A stretch of 64,000 bases of DNA from Membranipora membranacea (lineage: Eukaryota; Bryozoa; Gymnolaemata; Cheilostomatida; Membraniporidae), in the NCBI GenBank assembly GCA_914767715.1, contig OU612068.1, forward strand, positions 22,878,001-22,942,000, in the 5' to 3' direction. The notes beneath the pieces are model-generated. The model saw nothing but the letters and a program-made list of their open reading frames with translations, was not told the origin of the DNA and searched no databases. A program made the position numbers and the translations under genes. Each line of letters begins with the position of its first letter. Position 1 is the first letter of the stretch. Below, piece after piece: positions 13,701 through 28,700 of the stretch.

Positions 13701-16700
13701 CTGATTTTAAATATAATCCAGTTTCAAATGTTTTTTGGATAATTCTCTGAATTGTGTAGTAGTAGTAAATGTGTGGGTTTGTCCCTGTAATCTAGTATGC
13801 ATGTAATGGCGGCAGCATTGTGCTAAACAAAGATTGTCAGAACGTAGTTGAGCTTGTTCGTTGCTTGATGACGTGAATATCACGCAAAGTCAAATCAAAA
13901 CACAAGGATCAAGGGAACCAAGCATTCCGAGTTATCTTCTCATTATTTCATATATCATTTTATAACCATCTTTTCATCACTACGAACAAACATTCCCAAA
14001 ACAAATCTGATCAATAAGGAATTTGTCATTTTCATTGTCAAATTCTATAATAATGATGACCAAGAGATGGTGTTGCCTAACAGATATACACTACGACTTG
14101 ACATTACATAACAATCCGACATGGGCACACACTGAACAGACCATCCCTCCTGATTCAAAACTTCTGTAACACTGAGAAAACTCACCCATTTCCACCTCAT
14201 GTTGCTCCTTGATTGTGGTTATCTCCTCAATGTAAGCTTTCTCAGTATTCTGCATTTTCTCCTCAAAGAAAACTCTCAGCTCAGATAGCTCCTCCTCATG
14301 TATGCGTGCTAGATTCTCACGAGTTTCTGTGACAAACGTAACAAGAACTCAAGTTGTGAACTCGGAAGCTGAACATCATAACAATAAAACCTCCTCAAGA
14401 AACCCACACAGTTTTGATATCACTGTAGATATAAAGTTCTATTCATTTGCCTGCATTCAAAGTTTCTAACCCGGCTTTCGTCATGCAGTGTGACTGTGGA
14501 GGGGGAGCAACTCTGAAGGAAGGCAAATGAATCAAACCTTATCTGGTATCAATAGGCAATTCATAACAAAAAACTGCATTGATAATGCCAGCAACTAGAC
14601 TAAACTACATTCTCAACACTCAGGAACAGAGAAATAAAAGGAGAGCGAAATTAACTTTCATTTATAACCTAACCGATCCTTACCAGTAGCTTGTTTGAGT
14701 AGAGCGTCACGTTCTGCCTCCACTTGTCTAAGTATCTGTGAGTTGATATCCTTCTCCAGTTTGAGTCTGTCCACATCAGCCTTGATCTGCATGTAGTCCA
14801 TCTCTAGAGATTTACTGATAGTCAGCTGAGATCTTGCAGAGTTGAGCTGTGAGGCGTGCTCTGTCTCTAGCTGAGAGATGAGATTTGATTGTTTTTCGGC
14901 TAAACGGTTCTCAAGGTCTGATAGCTCAGAGCTGTGCTGGGTCTTCAACACCTACAGCATTGTGATAATACAGATGCAACATTCACAATATAAGGACACA
15001 TAGACTGGCTTATGAACAATAACGTGATCAAAAAAAGAAGGGATCAAATGTATATAGATCAATTGAAGCTTAAACACTTTGTTGTCAGTCAGTGATGCCA
15101 GCAATTGAGACTTGACTGCTAATGCTTTTCGAACAATATACAAGAGATGGAGGAAGGCAGGCAATTCTCTGTGAACCTAAAGTTAAAATCGGCACTTACC
15201 TCAATCTGTGTCTGATGATTTTTCAGCAGCTCATCTATTCCTTGTGATTTAGATTCGGAAAGCTCTATCTGGTGTTGTTCTACAATTTATGAAGCTTAAA
15301 CTTAGAGCATTGTAAAAGGTTACAAAGCATGTCATAGAGACAGAAACACTCCCTTTATTTACATCGTTGGACTGAAAAAACTTATAATACCATCAGGATT
15401 AGTGAGAGACACTGGTACCCCAATGGAATTCCCTTCCAGATGAAATGTTCTTGGTGTTAGACCTAACACTTTGCCTATATTCATATCTGTAGACTGACTG
15501 TAACGTCAAGACTCAACATCTATTATGTCATGCACAGACAACTCTAAAGTGATTAAAAATATCACAAATGTATGCAACCAGGTAGTTTGATGAAAAAAGG
15601 CAGCTCACCTTTCATATGTTGCACATCTTGTACTTGACTTTCTCTGACAGATGTAAGCTGGTGATCCAGCTCACCCTGTAGTGACTTCTTATCATTATCA
15701 TATTGGACTGCCAGCTGAGATCTCAGAGCATCGAGCTCATGGGCCTTCTCTGTGTAACGGGACAAAAATTGAATATTTATTCTGGGCATGAAGTGTTTGT
15801 TAGCGGAAAACAATACACAGAGGATTTGAATAAAATGATTTTTTTTAATATTTATAAAGACGGTCATCTGGTCAATGGACTTCATTTACAAACCAACAGA
15901 ATTGGATACGCGACCATTTTGGTGACAGGCGGAAAAGATACCAATTAAGCATGCACGGCTGCTGATGGTAGCTTCACCATACATGGCTCCATGGTCACAG
16001 AGTACTTATCTAGGTTACAAGATTTAATTTAATTTAATGTTGGATTTTTTCCCGACATTTATATTCATAAACCCACTCAGGGTTATAGAGTACATCAACA
16101 TTGACTCTTGGTTCAAAATGATCAAACACCTAGCATGGTCATGACTCTACACAGAAATCCTATCAGTGATGAATAAAGTAAATTGAAAATTCTGCTTATG
16201 CATGATATTTGTAAAGCCTCACCTGTATTGAGAGCGGTAGTGATATGCTCGATCTGCTCCTGATGGAGTTTCTCTAGAGATTCTCTCAGTTCAGCCAACT
16301 GACTCTCCATCTGTTCCTACAACCAGACAGAAATATAGTGTTGTATGGTTCATTACCCACAAGACAAATTACATGGTAAAATGCCTTACATGGACCACTC
16401 ATGTGATGTAGATGGACATATCACATGGCCCACTGGTGGCCCTTGTGACATGGCTAGGGAATAGATGGTTCAGAGATTGTGTAAGGGAATATAACATGTA
16501 AGATATCACCATATTTTCCGACTAATTTGTGGTCCAAAAAAATTCCGATATGGTTTGCGGTCTCAGTTACGATAAAAGTCAATCTCGCAATGACCATTTA
16601 TGGGTCTTATGGCATATGGAAAAGCTTGTAATGTTCTTTATCACCATGGGCAGCTCAGCATATGACATGATTTTGAATTGAGAAGGGATAGAAAGTGTAG

Positions 16701-19700
16701 ACATGTAGCATTGAAAAGGTCTGGACTGATATGCTCATCATGAACTGCGAGTCGAAGTGAGAATTAGATTGACTGTATGTACTTAAATCAATTTGATATC
16801 GACTAACAGTTTATCAATCTAACAGGAGTGGGCTGTGAGGACTAGTCATAAAGCGCAAAACTATAAATAAGTGTTTACCTTGATAGCTTGTTTCTCTTGC
16901 TCCGTTTTCTCTTGCTGAGTTTTAAGCATCTCATCAAACTGCTGCTGATGAGCGAGGTCCATCTCACCTCTTATAATATCAGCCTCCTATATCACAAACC
17001 ATATACTCATTCATCAACAGAGTCAGCAAACACACAACGTCAAAACAATACTATCAACTAGCAGCATACAAACATAAACCAAGCCACTGACCGCCGCTCA
17101 GCTGTCAAAGCGAAACTACCTCTCCTATTATATACATCTGCTCTAATAGCCCTTGATATCACTTAATCATTGTCAAGTCATTTAGCAGCATATTGATTTT
17201 GAATAAATAATAAAAAAGGAATATAAGATAAGGCAGCACTCAACCTACACAATAGCTTGTATATCAGAAGCATTAGTAAACAATATATGACAAGAAATAC
17301 TAATACTATCTACAATACTTTGATATCCGATTTGTTTGCGCTACTGTTTACTGACCAAATTTTAATCTGACCTGCCAGCTACAAACTAGCTACACTGAGC
17401 GTGTGTCTAAGGCTTCAATTTACTGTCACACATTGAAACTAGATTCACAATCACAACTTTGCTTTCATACAGTCTGGTGCAATTTACCCATTCACATGTG
17501 TGACACAAATGCCCAAGGGTGGTCATTTTGCAGAAAAGTATTTTCCAATCTTGATGTAACAGCCCTAAATTATTGCCATACAATTTCATATTATCTGATA
17601 TTTAGTGCTATTCACCAATTACAAGCGTACAATGCTTCCATCAGTGACTCTTGGTAACCCATGATTTTGGCCTGAATCAGTCTGAATATCTGTCTGCCGT
17701 GCTGAGGGCCAACGTAAAATTGACACGGCACTAATATATCAACAAAGCGTGTGGCTTAAAATATAAAACATTTCATTTCAGAAAAATTTACCAAGATTCA
17801 AATTAAGGCCTGTTGCAGAAGTTCACACAATATACAAGGGTGAGGTGAGAGTATCGTTGTCACAATGCTGTATAGAAATGTGCAGACAACTACAATTCTG
17901 GCAACAAAATGCGTATCATAGTGCGCAGCCGATTATGCAAAGCCTACAAAGAATGACTCTTCTGACAATAATTTGTCAGTGACATAGCATAATAATAAAA
18001 ATGAAAAAGGGGGTTGACTGTCAATTTAAAGCTAGATAATAGCTGGAAATTTAACTTCTCATGCCCTTTGAAGCTGTTGCAAGTTGATCCTTACCTGTTC
18101 GAATTGTTGTTTGAGTTTAGCGATCTCCTGCGCCTTGACCTCCTCGGACACTTGTTTAACAGTAGCTAGTTGTGATATTTGCTGCTCTCGGAGTTGCTCG
18201 ACCAACTCTAATATTCTCTTCTCAGAGGCTTCCTTCAACTCCTCCAACTAACAAATCAACAGTCTCTTGTAGAATCAAAACTAAATTCTTAAAAGCATGT
18301 TGGGTTAGACTACACTAGAGGAGTAAAGTAAAGTAAAGTATTAGCAGGAGGAGAGTTTCGCATGCTCCCGTAGGCTTGAAACGGTGAAATGTTTGGATAA
18401 CTGACTCGCTTCTTATAAACTCTCACCTAAGCTAGTGTAAATTGGTGTTAGTTAACATCAAGTCACACCCAAAAGTAACTAAACTAAAGTTCAGCTTATA
18501 TTTACTCCTCTATTGTATGTGTTGATGGCACGATGAAATACTCGTTACTATGAAGTTGGGAAATACCAGATGAGATGCTCTAAGTTATATGATGCTGGAG
18601 ATGATGGATAAGATTTCGTGTGTAAACAAAGCGATAGCTATAGTTTGGGAGCTCAAACAGCAGAATGTGGACACGCTAGTTCACATCTGAGGCTAGCCAT
18701 CTTTATCTTATTGGCCAAAATAATGCATTTTCTTCTGAAATAGTGCACAATCAGACTGACTGGTGCGCTCAATGCTGGATGAGAGACACAAAATGCCTAC
18801 TGTATATATTCAATAAAATACATAAGCAAGGTATTTAAAAGGAACCGATCCATGCATCTGTTGTCTGAACTGGCTTCGAATTACATTACTGGTTCAAACA
18901 TGAAGTAATCCTTCAAGTTCTACCTTTTCTAAGTGATACAGTGTTTTAGCTGAAAGCAGATTGTGAACAAACACACAAACACAGTTTCAAATCAAAACTT
19001 TCAAAACCAGTGATAGTGTAGCTAGTGATATCAGATTTGATGCTTATCACATGCACAGGGTACTACCTCCCCTCTCAAGACATCTGGTGTCCATGGTCAA
19101 GAGCTCGCATAACTGAGTGAAGACAATCCTGAAGAGCAAGCACAAAGCATCTAACCAAGGAGTTAGAGACTTGATCTAACATAGACAAACAGTGAGTGTC
19201 AAAAACGCCGTATCTCACAGGCTTGTTGGGGTTATAAGCTACAACTACTTTGGGATACTGAGATTTTAATAGAAGCCTGAGTTTTGCACACCAAATTCTG
19301 TTATTTTATTGAGTTCAAAACAAAGCAATAAATATAAAAATCAGCAATAGCAGAACTGGACAGAATAGAATATATAAGTTATGGTAGCCTGGATTTTCAC
19401 TTGTCTAGCATATCATTGGAGTATTGCATTAGAAAAAATATATTGCATTCAGATCTGGCATTTTGGAAAACCCAAGCTACAAAACCATATTCTACTATTC
19501 TACCAATATAGCTATGCTGACTTTATTATTGCTTTACAAGTGAAAACCCAGGCTTCTACAGAATACAATCGAAATACTAAGGGCAGACAACTCACACACT
19601 AAGATGTCAGAATTGCGGCGGCGATAGTTAGCGCACAAGGTAAGCAGATAGGAAAAGCACCAATCTAACAAATAATTAATCTGAACCGCAGATGAGAGAA

Positions 19701-22700
19701 AAGGTTTCAAACAGTAGATAAAAACATAACAAACAGTTTCAAAAATCAAAAACATTATAGTCTAGATGACCAACTAGCAAATAGCAGATATTACAAAATG
19801 TCAACAAAATTTTCCTAGAATTTGGTCTATAAAATTTCTGGTTGGTACAAATCCATGTTACATGCAAATCAATATATTAAATTTAGAAATATGAAATAAA
19901 TAAGAGTAATGAAATTTAGTACCTTCTTGCAGTAGGAAAAATGAAGAAACATGACAATGAAAATCTGAGTTATTTGAAAATCTAAGTAAATTCTGCTCTA
20001 TGAGCAAGATAACACAAATCCAAAACCGTCTTAAAACTGCCCACAATTTATTTATTGGGTATAAGTTGTTTGCGTACCTGTTTCTGCGTCTCCCGTTGTT
20101 TTTGCTCTGCCACATGCTGAGATCTCAGGCTTTCTTGTTTCTGCCTCGATTCATCATGAAGCTCCTTCCTCAGCTTCTCGATAGCTTCTTTGTATTTATC
20201 CTCGATATCCATTCTAGCTTGTCTGATCTCGAGTAGCCTGTTCTTATCTGAGGCAGCCTTAGTCTGCTCTAGCTCAGCAGTGTGACGCTGACGTTGTACT
20301 AACTTATCTTCACTTAGCTTCTGCTCCAGCTCACCGCGACGCTTTCTGGCCTCTAAGGCTTCCTCTTCCTTGGACCTGGCAACCTGCCTCTCAGTCTCGT
20401 AGGCTTTCTCGCTCTCTTTCAGCCTCGTCTCCATTTGCTGTACAGCAGATTCTAGTATTGCATTCTTCTTGCCTAGCTCCAGACCTGTTTGATCTTTCTC
20501 TGACATGCTCTCTGAAAGTTTTTGGTGGGAATGGGACAGCGACTCAAGCTGTGTTTTCATTTTCAGCAGTTCAATTTCCAGGTCGTCTCGCTCTTTCAAT
20601 TTATCAATAGCTTCAACCTGCTTCTCTTTCAGAGTGTTTCGTTCTGCAACTAGCTGGCTAACCTGCAAGTTGAAAGAACATCATCAATTGTTGTCACATG
20701 AACAGTAACTAACTGGCCAACCCCTTGTAAGAGGTACACAGCTGCCATCAAAATATTAGCTTGACAACAAACGAAAGGAATACCCTAGTAAGAAAAATTG
20801 CCAGTGACAAAAGGGTGGTTGCATTGAATTTTTAGTGCAAGCTAGACATGTAGTTTCATCTAGCTATGAAATTAAAAAAAGAAACAGTCTTTCCACTACT
20901 AAGATATCTTTTGCTATAACTTACCTGATCGTTCACCCTGCAGGCCTCCTCCAGCTGATGTAGTATCTCATCTCTGTGTGTTTGGGCAGCTGCTAGCTGT
21001 TTAGCATAGCTCTCCTGTACACCAGTAGACAGAGCGTCGGACGCCCCAAGTCTCTCGTGTAATCTCTCACATAGCCTCTCCTGCTCTGACAGCTGCTTGC
21101 TCAGCTCCTGTTTCTCAGAGTTAAGCCTGTCGTTACTACTCTGCAGAGAAGCGACAAGCTCGGACAGGTTGGCTACAGAGTTGTCAGCTCCTGCGCTGGA
21201 AGAGTTATTCAGTGAGCTTCGCATCTCCTCGCGGAGATTCTCCACGTTTTGCCGTTCGGAGTCAAGCTCTTGTCTTAATGCTGAGGTGTCTCTGTTATAT
21301 TGAGCTTGCAGTGTGTCCAAGTCTTGTCTCAGGCCGCTCACATGATTTGATAGCGCATCTGAATACTGAGTTCCATCATAGAGCTCTGTTCTGATTGAGG
21401 GGGCGGCGCCTGTACCCTGAGGTGTGGAATGTGTTGGAGTGATAATATCATGAGCAGATAATTCCTGTACCCGGTGCTCAGCCTTTGACAGTTCCTCTCT
21501 CAATGTGAAGTTCTCTTGCTCTAGTTGAGAATTGTCATGGGACGGAGGTTCAGCAAAGATTGACTTTTCAAGTGCTTCCCGAGCCTTTGACAGCTCAGTA
21601 AGTGCAGAGGTTTTAGCCTCTTTCTCACTGCTGACTTCCTGTTGACTCGATTCTAATGACATCTCAAGTTTGGATATCTCAGATTTCAAGCTATCCAACT
21701 GATGCTGAGAATTAGCTAAAGCCTCAGTGTCTGACTGCAGTTTAAAGAAGGCTTCAGTAGTGCCCGACAGTTGATCTTGGGTTGTCCTCAGATCGTTCAG
21801 GAGCTGATCCTTATCCTGTTTTATTGTTTCTAAGTCTACTAGCAGTTCCTTAGTTCTGCTCTCATAGTTCTGACAGTGAGAGGTCAGTGAAGCCACCTGC
21901 TGACTCAGGTCATTATCTGACTCCGCTGTGGCAGCACTGAGGGCCTGTTTATAATGCTGCTCCATCTGTGTATACTGACCATGTAAAGCTGTGTACTGAG
22001 CAGCGACCCCCTGACCCTGCTGAACTGCTGCAGCAAGCTGCTTCTGTAAATATACAAATTTGTAATTTGGTCGATAGGGGCATCAGAAGTTTGAAGAAAA
22101 TAAATTTCACTACTTACACAAAAATCATGTCCAATCGAACCACTTTAAATGGTAGGCGAATTCCAACAAGCGAGTTCAGAAATATGATCTGCTAATTTGA
22201 AATTTTGTACTATTCAATTATTGGTTACATCACATTGAGAGTTGTCAGAACCTTTTAGATACTAACATATTATTTTCTAAAAGATTTCCTTCTGGCCCAT
22301 AAACTGTTTTAATGATATTATACGGGTTGGTCACAACACAAAATGTCCTATGCTTACCTGTAAGATATCTATCTCCTCTTTACTGTTATCTGTGACACCT
22401 TGTAGAGGAGCACCTGTATCATCTTGTCTGTCAGGTATCATTGAGCCTTCCAGCTGTCCTCTCAATGCTTCATTCTCCTGTCTCAACTGTGATCATAGAA
22501 TATACAGACTAAGAGTTTGATGAAAAATCTTCTAGGTAAGGTAGCAGACAATAACTATTGTGAAAGAGTTTCTACATCTGTACTATGCTATGCATCTTGT
22601 GAACGTTTTACAAGTATTTTATGACCTTTACCTAGAAACAATAACCAAGTTTCAGATTTACAGGAGTAAAATATTTTTAGAGTCGTCTTTAAATTTTGAA

Positions 22701-25700
22701 AAATGCTAGTAGCCCATGGATCAAGATATCCATATTGCGTTCCATATTTCAAAAAAGCTTTGAGACAAAATTAAGCAGGATTCTAAATACAGTGCTGTCA
22801 CAACATAGTGCAAGCAGGAAAGACACTCAAGTAATCAGATAAAGCGCAATGGGGCAGCTGCGGGTAAGTAAGAAGTCATTACCTGGTCGAAAGCTAATCT
22901 AAGCTTTCCAGCATCAGATTCACGGAGTTGATCCACCAGAGTTTTGAGCTGATCGTTCTCGTACTGCAGACTCTGATATTTACCAGAATCCTCGACCTGG
23001 TCTGTTAGTACTGGGTTCTGTCTCAGGAGTCGCTCCTACAGGGGAAGGAAAGGGTAAACTAAGTAGAGGAAGGCACAGCAGAAGCAATCAGCTGCAAGCA
23101 GTGGTGATACCGATGCTAATGTATTTTTTTCCTTACACTAGGACTTATTTGACCGCCCTATTTAATGGGCCCCCTCAAGCGCAGGTGGCTTGTGTGGGGA
23201 TGACACATTATATCTCCTGTATTTATGGTCCTGATCGGAACAGACCATAAATACAGCACAACACTAGTTGAGTGTATATCAAATATAGGAGAGGCACAGT
23301 CGTTTTGAAAGTCACTGGACATATTCCAAACAATGCATTGTTTTGGTAATCTGTAAGGTTTACGATGCGAATCCACAAGTTCAACATCAACACTGAGCCA
23401 AGATGCTCAGACTTCAAATCAAATGGAGTTGGCATCACTCTGCTCTTGAGCTTCTTCCATATGATATAAAAATACTTCCCACTACATAAGATTTGGAGCC
23501 AAAGCACTCAATACAACATCAGCACATTCAATACATAACATAATCGGCTTACAATAGAACTCTTTAACATGATTGTATCCTAACCTGATCAGTGAGGACT
23601 GGTGGTGAGGCCACTCTGTCGAAATCCTCCAGTTCACTGGAAACTTTCTCTAGCTGAGCTCTAAGCTGTTCCTTCTCCTGCCTCAGGTCCTCCATAGCCA
23701 TAGTCTCCTCACTCAGGTGATCGTTAGCGTTCTGAGACTGATGCAGCTCTTTGTTAAGCACTGTGATCGCTTTCTCTTTCTCCTGGTTAATTGGAGACGG
23801 TATAGTGTGATTTTTGTTGAATGCAAACTTGAACATGGTACTTGTGACACTGATGCCAAATAGTGCGTTATAGCAAACACGAGTGACCAGCTAGGATATG
23901 TTGTAGGCAGAAACTTGTTTCAATTGTGTAAAAAATGCTGGCATCAATCATTATATTATGTCATGTACCCATTAGCCAATCCTGGCTGCCAACCAGTTAT
24001 AATTAGTAATAAAACAAATCTATCAAATAACAAGGAAGTGCATATTTTGAACTAGCACTTGACACAGGCAATCCTCTTTTGTAGAAATTACAAGGACAGT
24101 AAAAAATATCCACTATCTCTGGTCCATGTGTCTTCATAGGCTGAGAAAAATTATAAATTCATACTCTTCCCTTATACACATAGATTATTCAATAGGGAAC
24201 GTAGGTAGTTTTTATTATAAAGCATGACAGAAATGCAGCTAAATCACATTCTGTCTAGTGCTAAAACAGGAAGAAATCAAAGAAGCTGAGTAGTATAGCC
24301 GTACAGTAGTACAACAGAATGTGTAACACATTGTTCTGTGTTTTTAGTACACATACCTCTATCTGCTGATAGAGCTGCTCTATCTGTCTGGCAGCATCTT
24401 TACTATAGGCCTGCTGTAAGTCAACTATCTCTTTCTTCTTCTGTTTGTCAAACTCATTCTTAGCTTCCTGAAGTTGCTTTATGAACCTGAAAGTGAAGTA
24501 AGAATAGTAAACATTCCATAAATATTTTTTGATTCATCTGCTCCTAAATGGAATGATTATGAGAGGAGAGTAGCCAACTCCAAACTGTAGTGGTAACCTG
24601 ACCTGACCATTGATACAAATGGTCTGAGAAAAATCCGTATTATTACTGAAGCTGTAGACTCAGGTCTGTCGTAATTTCAAGGAGTAACATGTGAAGCCTT
24701 GGATGTTTTGTACCCTAAAATGACCGTAGACTAAATTCTGACACCAATCAAAGCTGTCGAACAACAAACCTTTGTTCAAATGAAGATTCCAATTTCTTTA
24801 TTTCTTGCTCAGCATCAGTAGATTTCTGTTTCTTCACTGCGTCAACTTCATCGATACGCTGAGAGTCGAGCTCAAACTTCTGTTCCCTCAGAGCTGTCGC
24901 TACTGCCACATTAATCTTGAAAAGAGTAATAATCAAATCAATATCTGTTGGATATTTTTCATCATTCATTATAAAAAAAATTTAAAGGATGACGTAGGCA
25001 AGAGACTCAATATTTCATCGAGTAAAAAGAATAATACAATCTGCACACCATTAGGTATGGTGTAATACAAACTATATTGGACAATTAATTTGTGGATAAT
25101 ATGAATATGACAATAACGAGGATGGTAACTGTGACAATTATTTTATATCAGGATTTTATTCATAAGCTCAGTGGAGCCACTCCAGCTTATGACTTACATC
25201 TTCTTGTTGATCCTGCTTGTTTGACTCAGCAGCATCCTCCAGCTTTGCCTCCAGATCTTTTATCTTGAAGTTGAGCATGAGGACCTCCTCTTCATAGCCA
25301 TGAGTCATATCCTGGGTGGAGCTGTGCTGCTGTTCCGCTTGAGCGAGTCTGGATCTCATCTCCTCAAGCTGCTGACTCTGCTCAGCCAACTGCTGCTGAC
25401 TTTGACTATCCGATGCTGACTTTTGTTGTTGGATGTTGGTGAGCTCGGTTTGTAGCTTCTCCAGCTCAGAATGGTTTTCTTGTTTGAGCTCTGCTATAGC
25501 TTGCTCGTTGGAATGTTGTTGATTGACTAGGGTTGAGTTAGCATTGTCTAATTCTTCAGTAATTGCAGTTAGTTTAGCTTGACTGTCAGCTAGTTGAACT
25601 TGTAGAGATTGCTCAATGTTGTCAGCAGTTTGTTTTAATGATTCGTTAGCCGTCTTCAGGGAGTCCGATTCAGCTTTAACTATACCTAATTCATTATTAG

Positions 25701-28700
25701 CTGTATCAAGCTGAGATTTAATACTGTCATAATCAGCCTGACCATCTTTGACGACTTCAAGTTCAGATTTAGCCTTTGATGTTTCATCCTTAGCCTCAGC
25801 TAGTTGAGTCTGGTAGCGCTCACAGTCTCGTTCCAGCTGTTCATGCTGCATCAGTTGTGTTTTGAGATCCTGGTTTTCAGAGCTGAGAGATTCTAGCTCT
25901 TCACGGACGGCATCAGTGGAGGCAGCTTGCTGCAGCTGTTGTAGTTTCTCCTCTTGCAATTGCTGGTTTTCTGAAGTGACATTTTGGAGTTGTGCTTTTG
26001 CATCCTCCAACTGTGCAATTATACTTTGGTTCTTATCATGGACAGTTTCAATCTCGGACTTAATTTGGTCGAGTTGAGATTTTGCTTCTTCGCTGGATTG
26101 CGAAAGCTGATTAGATAATTCTGTGTTAGTAGATTGCATTGATTTAAGCTGTTCCTGGGTATCCTCCATTTGGTCCTCAAGAGAAGTTTTCTCCTCTGTG
26201 ATTGTGCTTAGTCTAGTACTAGTCTCTTCAAGTCGACTTTGTGCCTGTCTCAGTTCAGCAGCATTCTCTGCCTTCAGATAGTCGAGCTGATCCTCTAGAC
26301 GCTGTTTGTCAGCTGTGACCTCGCTCAACTCACTAAGCTCCTGGTCCTTTTGGGCTACATCCCGCTGAAGCGAAGCAAGCTGTTCCTGTAAAGAGTCTCT
26401 AGCTGTCTTTAACTCACTGAGTTGAGTCTCCTGCTTCTCATTAAGTTGAGCATTGGACAGCTCAGCATTATCGATCAGTTCCTTATTCTTATCCTCCAGT
26501 TGTTGTACCTTATCTTCTAACACCTGAGCAGAGCTTTCCAGCTCCTGAGTTCTAGTTTCAAGCTGCTGCTTAGCCTCTTGTAGAGCACTGGAGTCTCCTT
26601 CCATTCTCGTTTTCTGGTCTTCAAGCTCTTTATTTTGACTGGAGAGAGAAGCACAATTCTCTCTCAGAGTCTCGACCTCACTGGATATCTCCGTGTTAGA
26701 GTTTTGTAGTTGTGTTAGCTCTGTGTTTAGCTGTTCTAGCTGAGTTTTGAGGGTATCGCTCTCTGAGGCAGCGGTGTCTTTAGTCTGCTGTAGAGATTTC
26801 ACATTCTCTGTGAGGTTAGTGTTCTCTTCTTCCAATGTCTCCAGTTTCTTTGCCATCTGAGATGGAAAATAAATAAATTACACTTGAAAAGGTAAACGCT
26901 AGCCCCAAAAATTTGCAAACAAGCTGACATCAGGCAATACGAAATAAAAACATCACATACCATAATTATATCACCATAAATATATCCTTATTTTGTGACT
27001 ATATTATGCCTCCAAATCCTTTACCATATCTTGTTCATGCCCAATGAAGCTAGGGCCAATGCTAGCTTTACACAGCTGTCACCTTATGCAAAGATAGCTT
27101 AACAGGTTGGACAAATATTATTCCTCCTTACCTGGGCCAACTGGTTGTTTTTAACCTCATCAGATTGCGTGACATCGTTGAGCTGCTCCTGCGCTGAGCA
27201 GTAGTGTTTCTGTAGCTCTGCTAGCTGAGAGTGACTGGCCTCTACCTGAGAATTCATCTGTGTGATCTGTTCCTCAAGAGCAGAAACATTCTGTAATAAA
27301 ACACGATTCAAATATTAGTTTTAGCTCCTGAAGGTGTTTCCAATCATGTACCCATGATGCAACACATATTTGTCAATCTACACAACACTGATGCAGATCA
27401 TTTGACTTTATCATGCCTCGGATTACTATTACCCAAGACCAGTACAACCCAAATGATAACTTTTTCATCGGTAGATTCAATTCTAGTTCACAAGCAGTTG
27501 CAAGAGTTTAGGTGTATATTATAGTAAGAAAAGTCTGGGTCTACAAATGTGTGCTGAGGTTACCCATAACATAACACTGTTAATCCTTCTATATGCGCCT
27601 ACCTCTGGTGAGCTGCTGGTAGATCTGTCAGCAGCCTGCCTGACAGCCTGCTCTAGTTCAGCTATCTTAGCCTTGTAACTGTTACTCTCTTCTTCAGCTG
27701 TGTCGACAAGCACCTGCATCTCCTCCTCATGCTCAGCTTTCATTCTGGCCAGAGTGTCATCACTGACAGGGGTCTGCAAGTAGGGCAACCAAAATAGTGA
27801 AAATAGTGAAAGATGAAAATACATCCAACAGCTAAATATCGAAGAAAGAGTTAAACAATCAAACCGATAGAAAAGCTTGTTGCGCTGATTGAGTAATATA
27901 TAAAAGAAGTGAAAAGTTTATTGTCATTCCAAATTCACAGAGCTACACAACTTCATAAAAATGTTGTCAAGAAAAACATCAAACAAATTCAGAAATTCAT
28001 TAACCGCAGAAATGAGATGAACACTCTACAGTATAATATGTCACGATACTTACCCCGTCTGCTGGAGCTCCAGATGCACCAGTCTGCTGCTGGAGAGCCT
28101 GAATCTCTGCCTGGTGTTTTTCTGCCAGCTGCTGGTTGAGTGCTGTCAGCTGTTGTGTTAGCTGCTGCTGAAATTGTATCTGTGCATTTTGTCCCCATGC
28201 TTCCCAAGTAGATATCTGCAAAATAAATATAAGAGAACATGTTTCGCTTAGATATCAAGAAGTTCAACGGTGTCAGTGGTAGAAGAACAGCTTAATACTT
28301 ATCCAGTGTGCTACTCTTCAATTAAATTATATTTTTAGTCACCTTTCAATGCTGGTGGAGTGAATTCTTTCAAATGTTGACCAAAACTCTTCCCAAGAAC
28401 AAATCTCAGAATTGTAGAGAGGGATTTTTGGTCCTTTATTCTATGTCTGTTGTTAAGTGTCACAAATGCTAAAACTTGAAGCATCCATGACATTGGACTC
28501 AGACAACAAAAAACAAAAAAAGCAAATTCAACAAAGAACTGGTATGAACATGAACATATATCTATTTGTATATGAGAGTATAACTTTTACAAAGGAATTC
28601 GGAGACCACGCAAAATAAACAAACCAAATTAAAAAAATTACCATTTACAAGAAAAGTATTCAACAGCGGAAGTTTCCCCCTCTTCCCTGCCTTTAACAAT

